A stretch of DNA of 64,000 bases, taken from the NCBI RefSeq assembly GCF_003244315.1, contig NZ_QKWH01000004.1:186001-250000 (forward strand). Direction: 5' to 3'. Made by a program: the position numbers and the translations under genes. Every line of letters begins with the position of its first letter. Within the stretch, counting starts at the first letter, position 1. This DNA is from Xylanimonas oleitrophica. GTDB taxonomy: Bacteria; Actinomycetota; Actinomycetes; Actinomycetales; Cellulomonadaceae. Under the pieces are notes generated by a model, which saw only the letters and a list, made by a program, of their open reading frames with translations, ran no database searches and was not told the origin of the DNA. Below, in pieces: positions 50,155 through 59,292 of this stretch.

Positions 50155-52488
50155 ATGACCGATATGCCCGGTCTGAGCCCTCTGTCGTCCCCGAAAGAGC
50201 CCCGTCCGCCGCTGCCCCCGATTGTCGCAGAGATGGCGGCCGGCTCGCCCCTGTGCATGTTCCTGACCGGCACGCTGGAGGAGGGGATGCCCCTTCTGTG
50301 GGTGAACGAGGCATTCGTCGCCAAGACGGGGGTGCACCCGGGGCTCCCGTCGGTGCAGCCGGGCGCCACGCCGGGTCCGGTCGGGCCGCTGGGCCGGCTG
50401 CTCGCCGCGCCGGAGGACGCCCAGAGCCTGCTGCCGGTGCTGGCCGCGGGGGAGCCGGGCGTGTTCACGCTCCAGTGCCGCCAGCGGGACGGCGGCACCT
50501 ACTGGGCCCACGTCACGTTCACGCCCCGTCACGACGACGCGGGCCGTCTCACCCACTACCTCGGCGTCAGCGTGGACGTGTCGGCGTACGTGGACGAGCA
50601 CGCGGCGCAGCTGCACACCCTGGAGGTGGAGCGCCGTCAGCGTGCCGACCTGGACCTCATCGCGCAGTCCACCGAGCTGCTGGGCGACCTGGAGTACCCG
50701 TACGCCCTGCGCGACATCGCCGACCTGCTGCGCTCGTTGGTGCCGTGGTCGGGCTTCTACCTCAACGACGACGGCCTGGTGTTCGCCGAGGGCATCGACG
50801 TGGCCGCGCCGCCCAGCGGTCGGGGGCGCCGGCACGCCCGGTACGTGCCCGACACGGCCACGGACGCCCTGGAGGGGGACGCCCAGCACCCGCTGCGCCG
50901 CGCCCACGCCGTCGACGCCGTGCAGGACCTCCTCGACGGCCTGGTGGACGGTCCCGTGCTGGTGCGGCTCGACGTCGACTACCCGACGTACTCGGCGTCG
51001 GGCTGGCTGCGCCGCGACCTGGTCCACCGGGTGCTGGAGGAGACGGGGGCGCGCCCGGGCTCCGTCGTCGTGCACGCGGTCGGCGGGCGGCGCCAGGTGC
51101 TCGGCCTCCTGGTCACGTGGCACGGTGACGCCGCGCCGGGGCCGGGCGTCGTGGTCGACGACGACGAGACGGACCCGTTCGGCGTGGCCCGCGGCGTGCA
51201 CGGGGTGCAGGACGACGTGCGCACCGTGGTGGAGGTGATCGCCCGCCGGGCGGGCACCGCGATCGACAACGCCCGCCTGTACGCCCGTGAGCACCGGCTG
51301 GCCGAGGCGCTGCAGCGGGCCATGCTGCCCGAGCAGGCGGACGTCACGGGCCTGGACGTGTGGACCTACTACGCGCCCAACGCCGAGCACGCCCAGGTGG
51401 GCGGCGACTGGTACGACGTGCTGCAGATCGACGAGGAGACCGCCGGTCTGGTCATCGGCGACGTGGTGGGGCACGACGTCGAGGCGGCTGCGGCCATGGG
51501 CCAGCTGCGGTCGGTGGTGCGCTCCTACGCGTACGAGCTGACCACGCCCGGCGTCGTGCTGGAGCGGGTCGACCAGCTGGTGCAGGGCATGCGGATCCCG
51601 CGCTCGGCGAGCCTGGTCTACGCGACGCTGCGCCCGCGCCCGCAGGAGGAGCCGGCCGCGCCCGGCGGCACCGCGCCGGGCCTGACGTGGGACGTGGAGT
51701 ACACCCGTGCGGGCCACCTGCCGCCCCTGCTGCTGCGCGACGGCGAGGTGACCCAGCTCGACGAGGGCGGTGGCTCGCTCGTGGGCTTCGGGTTCGCCGA
51801 GCGGCACACCGCCACCGAGGTGCTGCGCCCCGGTGACGTGCTGCTCTTCTACACCGACGGGCTCATCGAGCGCCGCGACCGGTCGCTCAAGGTCGGCCTC
51901 GACGCGCTGGTGGCGACCTCGCGCCGCATCACCGCCCGCGACGCGGCCGGGGTGGGCGAGGAGCTGCTCTCGCGGCTGGCGGACGCGCCGGAGGACGACG
52001 TCGCCATCGTGGTGGTGCGGGTGCCCGACCCGGTGGGCGACGCCGGCACCCCGGCGCTGAGCCCTCGCTCGCGGCGCTGGCTGCTGCCGAGCGAGCCCGC
52101 GTCGATCGGCCGGGCGCGCCATGCCGTGCTGCGCAGCTGCGAGGCGTGGGGGCTGCCCGACTCGGCGTCGGCGGAGCTGGTGGTCTCCGAGCTGGTCGCC
52201 AACGGCGTGCTGCACGGCTGGGGAAACATCTCGCTGCGCCTGTTCGACACGGGCGAGGGGCTGCGCATCGAGGTCGAGGACGCGAACCCGGCCCCTCCTG
52301 TCACCACGGACGGGCACCCCAACCGGGTGGGTGGGTTCGGCATGCAGATCGTCGAGCGGCTGGCCGACTGGGGCTGGCGGCCGGCCGGCTCGGGCAAGCT
52401 CGTGTGGGCCAAGCTGCGCCAGCCGGCGTCGGTGGGGGCGGGCGGTGGCTCGTCGTCGGGCAGCGGCGGGGGCGCGGCCGCGCGGTAG
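50155..52488 (+). CDS. PAS-GAF-PP2C phosphatase with C-terminal RsbW-like kinase
   Basis: Soluble signalling protein of 777 residues. Domains: PAS (~25-145; GTYWAHVTFTPRHDDAGRLT), GAF-like (~165-380), SpoIIE-type PP2C phosphatase (~395-640; VGGDWYDVLQIDEETAGLVI, GDVVGHD, YTRAGHLPPLLL, FYTDGLIERRD) and HATPase_c_2 kinase (~655-760; SELVANGVLHG, VEDANPAPP, GGFGMQIVERL). All PP2C metal-site Asp positions appear intact. One polypeptide thus holds both the activating phosphatase and the anti-sigma kinase of a partner switch; the two flanking STAS proteins are the probable substrates. Start ATG 50155 (GGAGG 4 nt upstream); ATG 50164 is possible. Confidence 0.9.
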   Translation: MTDMPGLSPLSSPKEPRPPLPPIVAEMAAGSPLCMFLTGTLEEGMPLLWVNEAFVAKTGVHPGLPSVQPGATPGPVGPLGRLLAAPEDAQSLLPVLAAGEPGVFTLQCRQRDGGTYWAHVTFTPRHDDAGRLTHYLGVSVDVSAYVDEHAAQLHTLEVERRQRADLDLIAQSTELLGDLEYPYALRDIADLLRSLVPWSGFYLNDDGLVFAEGIDVAAPPSGRGRRHARYVPDTATDALEGDAQHPLRRAHAVDAVQDLLDGLVDGPVLVRLDVDYPTYSASGWLRRDLVHRVLEETGARPGSVVVHAVGGRRQVLGLLVTWHGDAAPGPGVVVDDDETDPFGVARGVHGVQDDVRTVVEVIARRAGTAIDNARLYAREHRLAEALQRAMLPEQADVTGLDVWTYYAPNAEHAQVGGDWYDVLQIDEETAGLVIGDVVGHDVEAAAAMGQLRSVVRSYAYELTTPGVVLERVDQLVQGMRIPRSASLVYATLRPRPQEEPAAPGGTAPGLTWDVEYTRAGHLPPLLLRDGEVTQLDEGGGSLVGFGFAERHTATEVLRPGDVLLFYTDGLIERRDRSLKVGLDALVATSRRITARDAAGVGEELLSRLADAPEDDVAIVVVRVPDPVGDAGTPALSPRSRRWLLPSEPASIGRARHAVLRSCEAWGLPDSASAELVVSELVANGVLHGWGNISLRLFDTGEGLRIEVEDANPAPPVTTDGHPNRVGGFGMQIVERLADWGWRPAGSGKLVWAKLRQPASVGAGGGSSSGSGGGAAAR

Positions 52489-52591
52489 CCGTGAGCAGCC
52501 GGTGACGGCGCGGCGGCTCGGTGCTGGTGGCCCGTGCGGGTGGCTCGGTACGGGCCGCCGCGCGCGGCGCGGGGCCTGGCCCCGGGCCGGG

Positions 52592-53017
52592 TCAGCCCTC
52601 GGTGGGACGACGGCGCTGCGGCAGCGCCGTGGGGGTCTGTGGCGCGGTGTCGGGCTCGGTGGCCTCGGTGCCCGTGGCGTCGCCGGCCTGCACGTCCCCG
52701 GACTCGCAGCTGTGCTCGTGGTCGATGCGGAACATGTCCAGCGCCCCGCACACCTCCAGCACGAACAGGTCGCGCTCGTCCGCTCCGCGCAGCACGGTGG
52801 CACCGCCGCGCTTGCGGCCGGCGTCCGCCAGCGAGATGAGGAACGCCGCCCCGGTGGAGTCCATGAACGTGACCCGGCACATGTCGATGACCAGCAGCTG
52901 GCGCCGCAGACCCACGACCCGTGCCGCGATCTCGGGGAACTGGTCCCGTTCGGCGAGGTCCAGGTCGCCGGCGATCACGAGGGTCGCCGTCGTGGGCGAC
53001 GTCGCGATCTCGATCAT
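52592..53017 (-). CDS. STAS-domain anti-sigma factor antagonist
   Basis: Protein of 141 residues: STAS domain at 1-~105 with phospho-site FMDSTGAAFL (Ser54), then a polar, Thr/Ala/Pro-rich tail of ~35 residues. It faces the PP2C-kinase gene tail to tail, while the other STAS gene faces it head to head. The two antagonists may integrate different inputs or act on different kinases. The 103-bp gap to the PP2C-kinase gene holds nothing recognisable. Confidence 0.85.
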   Translation of the reverse strand: MIEIATSPTTATLVIAGDLDLAERDQFPEIAARVVGLRRQLLVIDMCRVTFMDSTGAAFLISLADAGRKRGGATVLRGADERDLFVLEVCGALDMFRIDHEHSCESGDVQAGDATGTEATEPDTAPQTPTALPQRRRPTEG

Positions 53018-53078
53018 GGAGCGAGACTACCTGGACACCGCGACGGCGGGGCGGTCATGGCGCTGGCAGGATGGCGTC

Positions 53079-53528
53079 ATGACCGACGCGCACTCCCGCG
53101 ACCTCATGGCTCCCGAGCCCACGCTGCTGCCCGACGACCTGCCGCAGGTGCGCACGGGCCTCGACTCCGGGGAGGACCCGGCGGCGCTGGCGGCCGCCTA
53201 CCCGGCGTCGTCGCTCGCGTGGGCGGCCCTGGCCGAGGCGACTCTCGACGGTGCCGACGGCGAGCCCGGCACCGCACGAGCGGTGACGGCCTACGCCTAC
53301 GCCCGCACGGGCTACCACCGCGGCCTTGACTCGCTGCGACGCGCGGGGTGGCGCGGCCGTGGTCCGGTCCCGGCGTCGCACGAGCCCAACCAGGGGTTCC
53401 TGCGCGCGCTGCTGGCGCTCGCGCTGGCGGCGAGGCTGATCGGGGAGGACGCCGAGCACGAGCGCTGCGTGCAGTTCCTGGCCGACTCCGGGACGTCGGT
53501 GGACGAGGTCCGCGCGCTCCTCGGCTGA
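53079..53528 (+). CDS. DUF3151 family protein
   Basis: Soluble, helical protein of 149 residues matching the actinobacterial DUF3151 pattern ([15 protein letters not shown]-like helix, [20 protein letters not shown] with [19 protein letters not shown]). The function is unknown. It precedes purA by ~120 bp; I recall the same neighbourhood in other actinobacteria. Confidence 0.85.
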   Translation: MTDAHSRDLMAPEPTLLPDDLPQVRTGLDSGEDPAALAAAYPASSLAWAALAEATLDGADGEPGTARAVTAYAYARTGYHRGLDSLRRAGWRGRGPVPASHEPNQGFLRALLALALAARLIGEDAEHERCVQFLADSGTSVDEVRALLG

Positions 53529-53649
53529 GGCCCGCTCCTCGCCGGATGGTCAACGCCGGGTAAACTCGCACGCGGCCCGGTCGGCGGCTCCGACCGAACC
53601 CCCCCCGGGGCGAACGCCGGGTCTCGTCTACCTCAAGGGAGTGTTCCCC

Positions 53650-54942
53650 ATGCCAGCGGTCGTGCTCGTCGGTGCCCAGTGGGGCGATGAGGGCAAGGGC
53701 AAGGCGACGGACCTGCTCGGGTCCCGCGTCGACTACGTGGTGAAGTTCAACGGCGGCAACAACGCCGGTCACACCGTGGTGATCGGCGACGAGAAGTACG
53801 CGCTGCACCTGCTCCCCTCGGGCATCCTGTCGCCGGGCGTGGTGCCGGTGATCGGCAACGGCGTCGTCGTCGACATCGAGGTGCTGTTCGAGGAGCTGGA
53901 CGCGCTGATCGAGCGCGGCGTGGACGTCTCCCGCCTGCTCGTCTCGAGCCAGGCGCACGTCATCACGGGCTACCACCGCACCATCGACAAGGTCACGGAG
54001 CGGTTCCTCGGCAAGCGCCGCATCGGCACCACGGGCCGCGGCATCGGCCCGGCGTACGCGGACAAGATCAACCGTGTGGGCATCCGGATCTCGGACCTGT
54101 TCGACCCGAAGATCCTGCGCGCCAAGGTGGAGGGCTCGCTCGACCAGAAGAACCACCTGCTGGTGAAGGTCTACAACCGCCGTGCGGTGGACGTGGACGC
54201 CACGGTGGACGAGCTGCTGGCCTACGCCGAGCGCCTGCGACCGATGGTCGCGAACACGCCGCTGGTCCTCAACGACGCCCTCGACGAGGGCAAGACGGTC
54301 CTCTTCGAGGCGGGCCAGGCCACGATGCTCGACATCGACCACGGCACGTACCCGTTCGTCACCTCCTCCAGCGCGACGGCCGGCGGTGCGGTGACGGGCT
54401 CGGGCATCGGCCCGACGCGCGTCGACTCGGTGCTCGGCGTCATCAAGGCGTACACCACGCGCGTGGGCGAGGGTCCGTTCCCCACCGAGCTGTTCGACGA
54501 CTCGGGCGAGTACCTGCGCAAGACCGGCGGCGAGTACGGCGTCACCACGGGCCGCCCGCGCCGCACCGGCTGGTACGACTCGGTGATCGCCCGCTACGCC
54601 TCGCGCATCAACGGCCTGACCGACCTGGTGGTCACCAAGCTGGACGTGCTGACCGGCCTGGAGAAGGTGCCGGTCTGCGTGGCCTACGACGTCGACGGCA
54701 CCCGCTACGACGAGATGCCGGACGACCAGACGGCGTTCCACCACGCCAAGCCGATCTACGAGGAGCTGCCCGGCTGGTGGGAGGACATCTCCGGTGCCCG
54801 CACGGTCGAGGACCTGCCCAAGAACGCGCAGGAGTACCTGACGTTCATCGAGAGCATCTCGGGCTGCCGCATCTCGGCGGTCGGTGTGGGTCCGCGCCGC
54901 GACGAGATCATCCCGATCCACGACCTGATCCACGGTCGCTGA
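53650..54942 (+). CDS. purA: Adenylosuccinate synthetase
   Basis: GTP-dependent enzyme of 430 residues that condenses IMP and aspartate on the way to AMP. Motifs: [12 protein letters not shown]-loop at ~8-18, [25 protein letters not shown], and the C-terminal [15 protein letters not shown] equivalent ([14 protein letters not shown]). The start ATG 53650 follows AAGGGAG by ~9 nt. A GC hairpin (CGGTCGG-CGGCT-CCGACCG near 53579) lies in the 5' region; no recognised riboswitch. A long inverted repeat follows the stop by 37 bp. Confidence 0.97.
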   Translation: MPAVVLVGAQWGDEGKGKATDLLGSRVDYVVKFNGGNNAGHTVVIGDEKYALHLLPSGILSPGVVPVIGNGVVVDIEVLFEELDALIERGVDVSRLLVSSQAHVITGYHRTIDKVTERFLGKRRIGTTGRGIGPAYADKINRVGIRISDLFDPKILRAKVEGSLDQKNHLLVKVYNRRAVDVDATVDELLAYAERLRPMVANTPLVLNDALDEGKTVLFEAGQATMLDIDHGTYPFVTSSSATAGGAVTGSGIGPTRVDSVLGVIKAYTTRVGEGPFPTELFDDSGEYLRKTGGEYGVTTGRPRRTGWYDSVIARYASRINGLTDLVVTKLDVLTGLEKVPVCVAYDVDGTRYDEMPDDQTAFHHAKPIYEELPGWWEDISGARTVEDLPKNAQEYLTFIESISGCRISAVGVGPRRDEIIPIHDLIHGR

Positions 54943-54979
54943 ACCTTCTCGACGGTCGCTGACGGGCGACCGGCCCCGG

Positions 54980-55033
54980 GACGCCGTACGTTCCCTCGCC
55001 ATGGAGAACCAGAGCGAGGGGACGTACGGCGTT
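54980..55033. promoter_or_regulatory. 20-bp-arm inverted repeat enclosing the next start codon
   Basis: Arms at 54980-54999 and 55014-55033 match at 18 of 20 positions; both mismatches would be G-U pairs in RNA, so all 20 could pair. The 14-nt centre contains the ATG of the solute-binding-like gene (55001), and the left arm contains its TACGTT -10. It may be the purA terminator, an operator over the promoter and start, or both. Confidence 0.6.
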
Positions 55034-55762
55034 CGCCGTCAGGGCACGACGGCGGAGCCCGCCGTCGTGCGCGAGCTCGCCCCCACGGGGGCGCTGCGCG
55101 CCGTGGTGAACCTGGGCAACCCGGTGCTGGCGCAGGGGGAGCCGGACGCCCCGCGGGGCGTGACGGTGGACCTGGCTCGCGAGGTCGCGCGCCGCCTGGG
55201 CGTCGGCGTCGAGCTGGCGTGCGTGCGCGCGGCGAAGGCGTCGTTCGAGGCGGTCGCCTCGGGCGAGGCGGACCTCGGCTTCCTCGCGGTGGAGCCCGCC
55301 CGGGCCGAGCGGGTCGCGTTCACCGCGCCCTACGTGGTCATCGAGGGCGTCTATGCGGTGCCGGTGTCCTCGGGGACGACGACGGCGGAGGACGTCGACC
55401 GCGACGGTGTCCGCGTGGGCGTCAAGGAGGGCTCGGCCTACGACCTGTACCTGACCCGCACGCTCGAGCGGGCCGAGATCGTGCGCGGGGTCGAGGGCAC
55501 CGTCGTCTTCGAGTCCGAGGGGCTGGACGTGGCCGCGGGCATCCGCCAGCCGGTGGAGCGGTGGGCTGCCGAGCGCGGTGACCTCCGGGTGCTGGAGCCG
55601 CGCTTCACCGAGATCCGCCAGGCCGTGGCCACCGGGCGCGACCGGTCCGCCGAGGCGGTCACGTGGCTCGGCGTCGTGGTCGAGGAGCTGAAGGCGAACG
55701 GGTTCGTGGCGGAGGCGCTGGCGGCCTCCGGCCAGGACGCGAGCGTCGCCCCGCCCGCCTGA
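55001..55762 (+). CDS. Solute-binding protein family 3-like, no signal peptide
   Basis: Protein of 253 residues with the periplasmic amino-acid-binding fold: LRAVVNLGNPVLAQG strand, GVTVDLAREVARRLGV, FLAVEPARAERVAFTAPYV and the IRQPVERWAAERGD end. It lacks a signal peptide and lipobox, and no permease or ATPase gene is near, so it is probably cytoplasmic and not a transporter receptor. It may be a ligand sensor or a divergent enzyme. The start ATG sits within the centre of the inverted repeat; a downstream GTG near 55070 would also give the conserved core. Confidence 0.75.
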   Translation: MENQSEGTYGVRRQGTTAEPAVVRELAPTGALRAVVNLGNPVLAQGEPDAPRGVTVDLAREVARRLGVGVELACVRAAKASFEAVASGEADLGFLAVEPARAERVAFTAPYVVIEGVYAVPVSSGTTTAEDVDRDGVRVGVKEGSAYDLYLTRTLERAEIVRGVEGTVVFESEGLDVAAGIRQPVERWAAERGDLRVLEPRFTEIRQAVATGRDRSAEAVTWLGVVVEELKANGFVAEALAASGQDASVAPPA

Positions 55763-55772
55763 GGCCCACCTC

Positions 55773-55778
55773 TACACT
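55773..55778 (+). promoter_or_regulatory. -10 element of a probable leaderless promoter (purD)
   Basis: TACACT ends 8 nt before the GTG start of purD at 55787. Confidence 0.5.
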
Positions 55779-55786
55779 GGGCGTCC

Positions 55787-57082
55787 GTGAAGATCCTCGT
55801 CGTCGGGACCGGTGCCCGCGAGCACGCCATCGTCCACGCCCTCGCCGCCGAGTCCCGGGACGGGCAGGGTCACGAGCTGCACGCCGCCCCCGGCAACCCC
55901 GGCATCGGGCGGGAGGCCACGCTGCACCCGGTCGACGCCACCGACGGCGCCGCCGTGACGGCGCTCGCGCAGCAGCTCGGCGCGGAGCTCGTGGTGGTGG
56001 GTCCCGAGGCACCGCTGGTCGCGGGCGTGGCCGACGCCGTCGCGGCCGCCGGCATCCCCGTCTTCGGGCCGTCCGCCGAGGCGGCGCGGCTCGAGGGCTC
56101 CAAGGCGTTCGCCAAGGAGGTCATGGCGGCCGCGAACGTCCCGACGGCGATGGCGCACGTGTGCACCACGCTGGCCGAGGTCGCTGAGGCGCTCGACGGG
56201 TTCGGCGCCCCCTACGTGGTCAAGGACGACGGCCTGGCCGCCGGCAAGGGCGTGGTGGTGACGTCGGACCGTGACGCTGCCCTCGCCCACGCGGGCGCTG
56301 CCCTGCTGGCCCGTGGCGCCGAGGGACGCGTCGTGGTCGAGGAGTACCTCGACGGCCCCGAGGTCTCCCTGTTCTGCATCAGCGACGGCACCACCGTGGT
56401 GCCTCTCGTCCCGGCCCAGGACTTCAAGCGGGCCGGGGACGGCGACGCCGGCCCCAACACGGGCGGGATGGGCGCCTACACCCCGCTCGACTGGGCGCCC
56501 GCCGGGCTCGTGGACGAGGTGGTGGAGCGCATCGCGCAGCCCACCGTGGACGAGATGGCCCGCCGGGGCACCCCGTTCGCCGGCGTGCTGTACGTGGGCC
56601 TCGCCCTGACCTCCCGCGGCACCCGCGTCGTGGAGTTCAACGCCCGCTTCGGCGACCCCGAGACCCAGGTGGTGCTCGCGCGCCTGCGCACCCCGCTGTC
56701 CACCGTGCTGCTCGCCTCGGCCACCGGCACGCTGGCCGACCTGGAGCCGCTGCGCTGGTCGCCGGACCCGGTCGTCAACGTCGTCGTCGCCGCCCACGGC
56801 TACCCGGGCACCGTGCGCTCCGGCGACCCGGTCACGGGCGTCGAGGACGCCGAGGCGCTCGACGGCGTGCACGTGCTGCACGCCGGCACCTCGCTCGACG
56901 GCGACATCCTGGTCGCCTCCGGCGGCCGCGTGCTGTCCGTCGTCGCGCAGGGGGGCACGCTGGACGAGGCCCGCGCTCGCGCCTACGAGGGCGTCGCGGT
57001 GATCGGTCTGGAGGGGTCCCACCACCGCACCGACATCGCCCTCAAGGCCGCGCGCGGCGAGGTCACCGTCCCGGCCGTCTGA
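55787..57082 (+). CDS. purD: Phosphoribosylamine--glycine ligase
   Basis: ATP-grasp enzyme of 431 residues, second step of purine synthesis. N-terminal VVGTGAREHAIVHAL, PGNPGIGREA; ATP-grasp SKAFAKEVMAAANVPTA, VKDDGLAAGKGVVV, VVEEYLDGPEVSLF; metal site VEFNARFGDPETQVVL. GTG start supported by the leaderless -10. Not linked in one operon to purA or purC here. Confidence 0.96.
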   Translation: MKILVVGTGAREHAIVHALAAESRDGQGHELHAAPGNPGIGREATLHPVDATDGAAVTALAQQLGAELVVVGPEAPLVAGVADAVAAAGIPVFGPSAEAARLEGSKAFAKEVMAAANVPTAMAHVCTTLAEVAEALDGFGAPYVVKDDGLAAGKGVVVTSDRDAALAHAGAALLARGAEGRVVVEEYLDGPEVSLFCISDGTTVVPLVPAQDFKRAGDGDAGPNTGGMGAYTPLDWAPAGLVDEVVERIAQPTVDEMARRGTPFAGVLYVGLALTSRGTRVVEFNARFGDPETQVVLARLRTPLSTVLLASATGTLADLEPLRWSPDPVVNVVVAAHGYPGTVRSGDPVTGVEDAEALDGVHVLHAGTSLDGDILVASGGRVLSVVAQGGTLDEARARAYEGVAVIGLEGSHHRTDIALKAARGEVTVPAV

Positions 57083-57096
57083 CTCGCCGCGCACGA

Positions 57097-57990
57097 TCAC
57101 TGCGCGGCGGCGACGAGTGCTTCCCTGACCACCTGGACGGCGCGGCGTGCCAGGGTTCCCCGGCGCACGAGAGCCCAGATCCGACGCTCGCCGAGCCCTT
57201 CCACCGGATAGGTGGCGATGTCGCCTCGCTGCGACACCGCGCGCTGCGGCAGCACCGTGACGGCGAGGTCACGCGCGCAGAGGTCCAGGAGCAGCTCCAG
57301 GCTCGTGCACCGAGCCACGACGTGAGGCTCGAACCCTGCGGCGCGGCACCGTCCGGGCAGCAGGCGTCCGAGCTGGCTGCTCTCGCTCTCCAGGGCCCAC
57401 CGTTCCCCGGCCAGCTCTTCCAGCCGGACCGGCGCCGACCCGTCACCGAGGCGTCGTCCCGCTGCGGCGACCACGAGCAACGGGTCGCGCGTGAGCTCGG
57501 TGCGGCGCAGGACCGGGTCCTCGACGAGCGGCACGTCCTCTTGGTCGAACGTCACCACCACGTCGCAGGTGCCGCGGTGCAGCGCCTCGACGCTGTCGTG
57601 CGGCTCCAGCTCGTGCACCTGGAGCTCCAGACGCGGGTGGGACCGCGCGAGTGCAGCCATGGCGGGCAGGACGATCGTCGAGACCGCGCTCGCGAAGCCA
57701 CCGACCCGGACCACCCCCATCGCCTCCGTCCCCATCTCGGAGAGCTCGACCTCGACGGCCTCGAGATGCTGCAGGACCTCGCGGGAGAGCTGAGCCAGGC
57801 GACGGCCTGCGGGCGTGAGCTCGAGCAGCCGCCCACGCCGTTCGAACAGCGAGGTGCCGGCCTCCCGCTCGAGCCGGGCGAGCTGCTCGCTGACGCTCGC
57901 CGGGCTGAGGTGGAGGGCCGTGGCTACCGCGCGGACCGTGCCGAGGCGGTCCAGACCGTCGATGAGCCGCAGCCGCCACGGGTTGAGCAT
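57097..57990 (-). CDS. LysR-family regulator beside ACC deaminase
   Basis: Protein of 297 residues. N-terminal winged HTH (LGTVRAVATALHLSPASVSE with QLARLERE), linker helix, then a type-2 periplasmic-like effector domain (GVVRVGGFASAVSTIVLPAM onward). It is divergent from the ACC deaminase gene with 115 bp between, the classic LysR target arrangement. The intergenic region contains short inverted elements (CAGG-AAA-CCTG around 58061) but no unambiguous T-N11-A box. Most characterised acdS genes are controlled by an Lrp-type regulator, so a LysR partner is notable. Confidence 0.9.
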   Translation of the reverse strand: MLNPWRLRLIDGLDRLGTVRAVATALHLSPASVSEQLARLEREAGTSLFERRGRLLELTPAGRRLAQLSREVLQHLEAVEVELSEMGTEAMGVVRVGGFASAVSTIVLPAMAALARSHPRLELQVHELEPHDSVEALHRGTCDVVVTFDQEDVPLVEDPVLRRTELTRDPLLVVAAAGRRLGDGSAPVRLEELAGERWALESESSQLGRLLPGRCRAAGFEPHVVARCTSLELLLDLCARDLAVTVLPQRAVSQRGDIATYPVEGLGERRIWALVRRGTLARRAVQVVREALVAAAQ

Positions 57991-58093
57991 CGTGCTTCCT
58001 CTCGCCGGTGCGATGGTCGGGGAGACCCTATCGTCAGGCGCTGCCGAACAGCCTGCCAGGAAACCTGTGCTGGTGGTGAACGATCAGGATGCC

Positions 58094-58099
58094 TAGCGT
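58094..58099 (+). promoter_or_regulatory. -10 element of a probable leaderless promoter (acdS)
   Basis: TAGCGT ends 6 nt before the ATG at 58106. Confidence 0.5.
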
Positions 58100-58105
58100 C
58101 GGCAC

Positions 58106-59116
58106 ATGGCGCTCTCCGACTTCCCTCGCTACCCCCTCACCTTCGGCCCCAGCCCCGTGCACCCGCTCGATCGCCTGACGGCGCACCTCGGTGGTGCGCG
58201 CGTGTGGGCCAAGCGCGAGGACGTCAGCTCCGGTCTGGCCTATGGCGGCAACAAGGTGCGCAAGCTCGAGTACCTCGTGCCGGACGCGCTCGCCCAGGGT
58301 GCGGACACGCTCGTCTCGATCGGGGGGTACCAGTCGAACCACACCCGCCAGGTCGCCGCCGTGGCAGCAGCGACCGGGATGAAGGCGGTGCTCGTGCAGG
58401 AGCGCTGGGTGGACTGGCCCGACCCCCTCAACGACCGCGTCGGGAACATCCTCCTCTCACGCGTCATGGGTGCCGAGGTCCGGCTGGACCCCGCCGGGTT
58501 CGGCGTCGGCCTCAAGCCGAGCTGGGAGCGGGCGATCGAGGAGGTGCGCCAGCGCGGCGGCACCCCATACCCGATCCCCGCGGGCGCCTCCGACCACCCG
58601 CTCGGTGGGCTGGGGTTCGCCCGGTGGGCGCAGGAGGTCGCCGAGCAGGAGCGTGAGCTCGGGATCTTCTTCGACACGATCGTGGTGTGCGCGGTGACGG
58701 GTTCGACCCAGGCCGGCATGATCGCCGGGTTCGCGGGGCAGGAGCGCCCCCGTCGTGTCATCGGGATCGACGCGAGCGCCAAGCTCGACGAGACGCGGGA
58801 CCAGGTGGAGCGCATCGCCCGGCGCACGGCCGCTCTGGTCGGGCTGGGCCGAGAGCTGGCCGACGACGAGATCCAGGTGCTCCCGGGATGGGCGGGGGAG
58901 CGCTACGGCGTCCCGGTCGACTCCACGCTCGAGGCGATCAGGCTCGTCGGCAGGCTCGAGGGCGTCATCCTCGACCCGGTGTACGAGGGAAAGTCGATGG
59001 CCGGGCTGATCTCGCTCGTCGCCGACGGCACCATCCCCCGCGGCTCGAACGTGCTGTTCGCGCACCTCGGTGGCCAGCCGGCGCTCAACGCCTACTCTGC
59101 GCTCTTCACCGACTGA
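58106..59116 (+). CDS. acdS: 1-aminocyclopropane-1-carboxylate deaminase
   Basis: PLP enzyme of 336 residues that opens ACC, the ethylene precursor, to 2-oxobutyrate and ammonia. The N-terminus [22 protein letters not shown]-lysine K50 in [11 protein letters not shown], and [16 protein letters not shown] match true AcdS. The discriminating residues, Tyr-Glu in [12 protein letters not shown] and Leu in [13 protein letters not shown], are those of ACC deaminase and not of D-cysteine desulfhydrase. Divergent LysR regulator upstream. Confidence 0.9.
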   Translation: MALSDFPRYPLTFGPSPVHPLDRLTAHLGGARVWAKREDVSSGLAYGGNKVRKLEYLVPDALAQGADTLVSIGGYQSNHTRQVAAVAAATGMKAVLVQERWVDWPDPLNDRVGNILLSRVMGAEVRLDPAGFGVGLKPSWERAIEEVRQRGGTPYPIPAGASDHPLGGLGFARWAQEVAEQERELGIFFDTIVVCAVTGSTQAGMIAGFAGQERPRRVIGIDASAKLDETRDQVERIARRTAALVGLGRELADDEIQVLPGWAGERYGVPVDSTLEAIRLVGRLEGVILDPVYEGKSMAGLISLVADGTIPRGSNVLFAHLGGQPALNAYSALFTD

Positions 59117-59279
59117 CGCGGCCCGAGGCCCGGTACACGACGGGCGGCGAGGTGTCGCCGCCCCCGCTGTCCGGGGCTGCACCGTCACCTCCGCCGAGCA
59201 GCGACCGGGTGACGCGCTCACCGTCGGACGTCATGGCCGGACGCTAGCGCGCGCCGGTGGGCGGGCGCGAGGGCCGTGG

Positions 59280-59285
59280 GACACT
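59280..59285 (+). promoter_or_regulatory. -10-like element before purC
   Basis: GACACT, a one-base variant of TANNNT, ends 7 nt before the GTG start at 59293. Confidence 0.35.
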
Positions 59286-59292
59286 CTCCTGC

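Noticed and set aside
53571-53640. Riboswitch upstream of purA
   Set aside because: Only a small GC hairpin is visible. No purine-riboswitch or other known core sequence could be found in the ~120-bp leader.
58106-59116. D-cysteine desulfhydrase as the product
   Set aside because: The Tyr-Glu in VYEGKS and Leu in AHLGGQPAL are the ACC deaminase residues, and the N-terminus matches AcdS closely.
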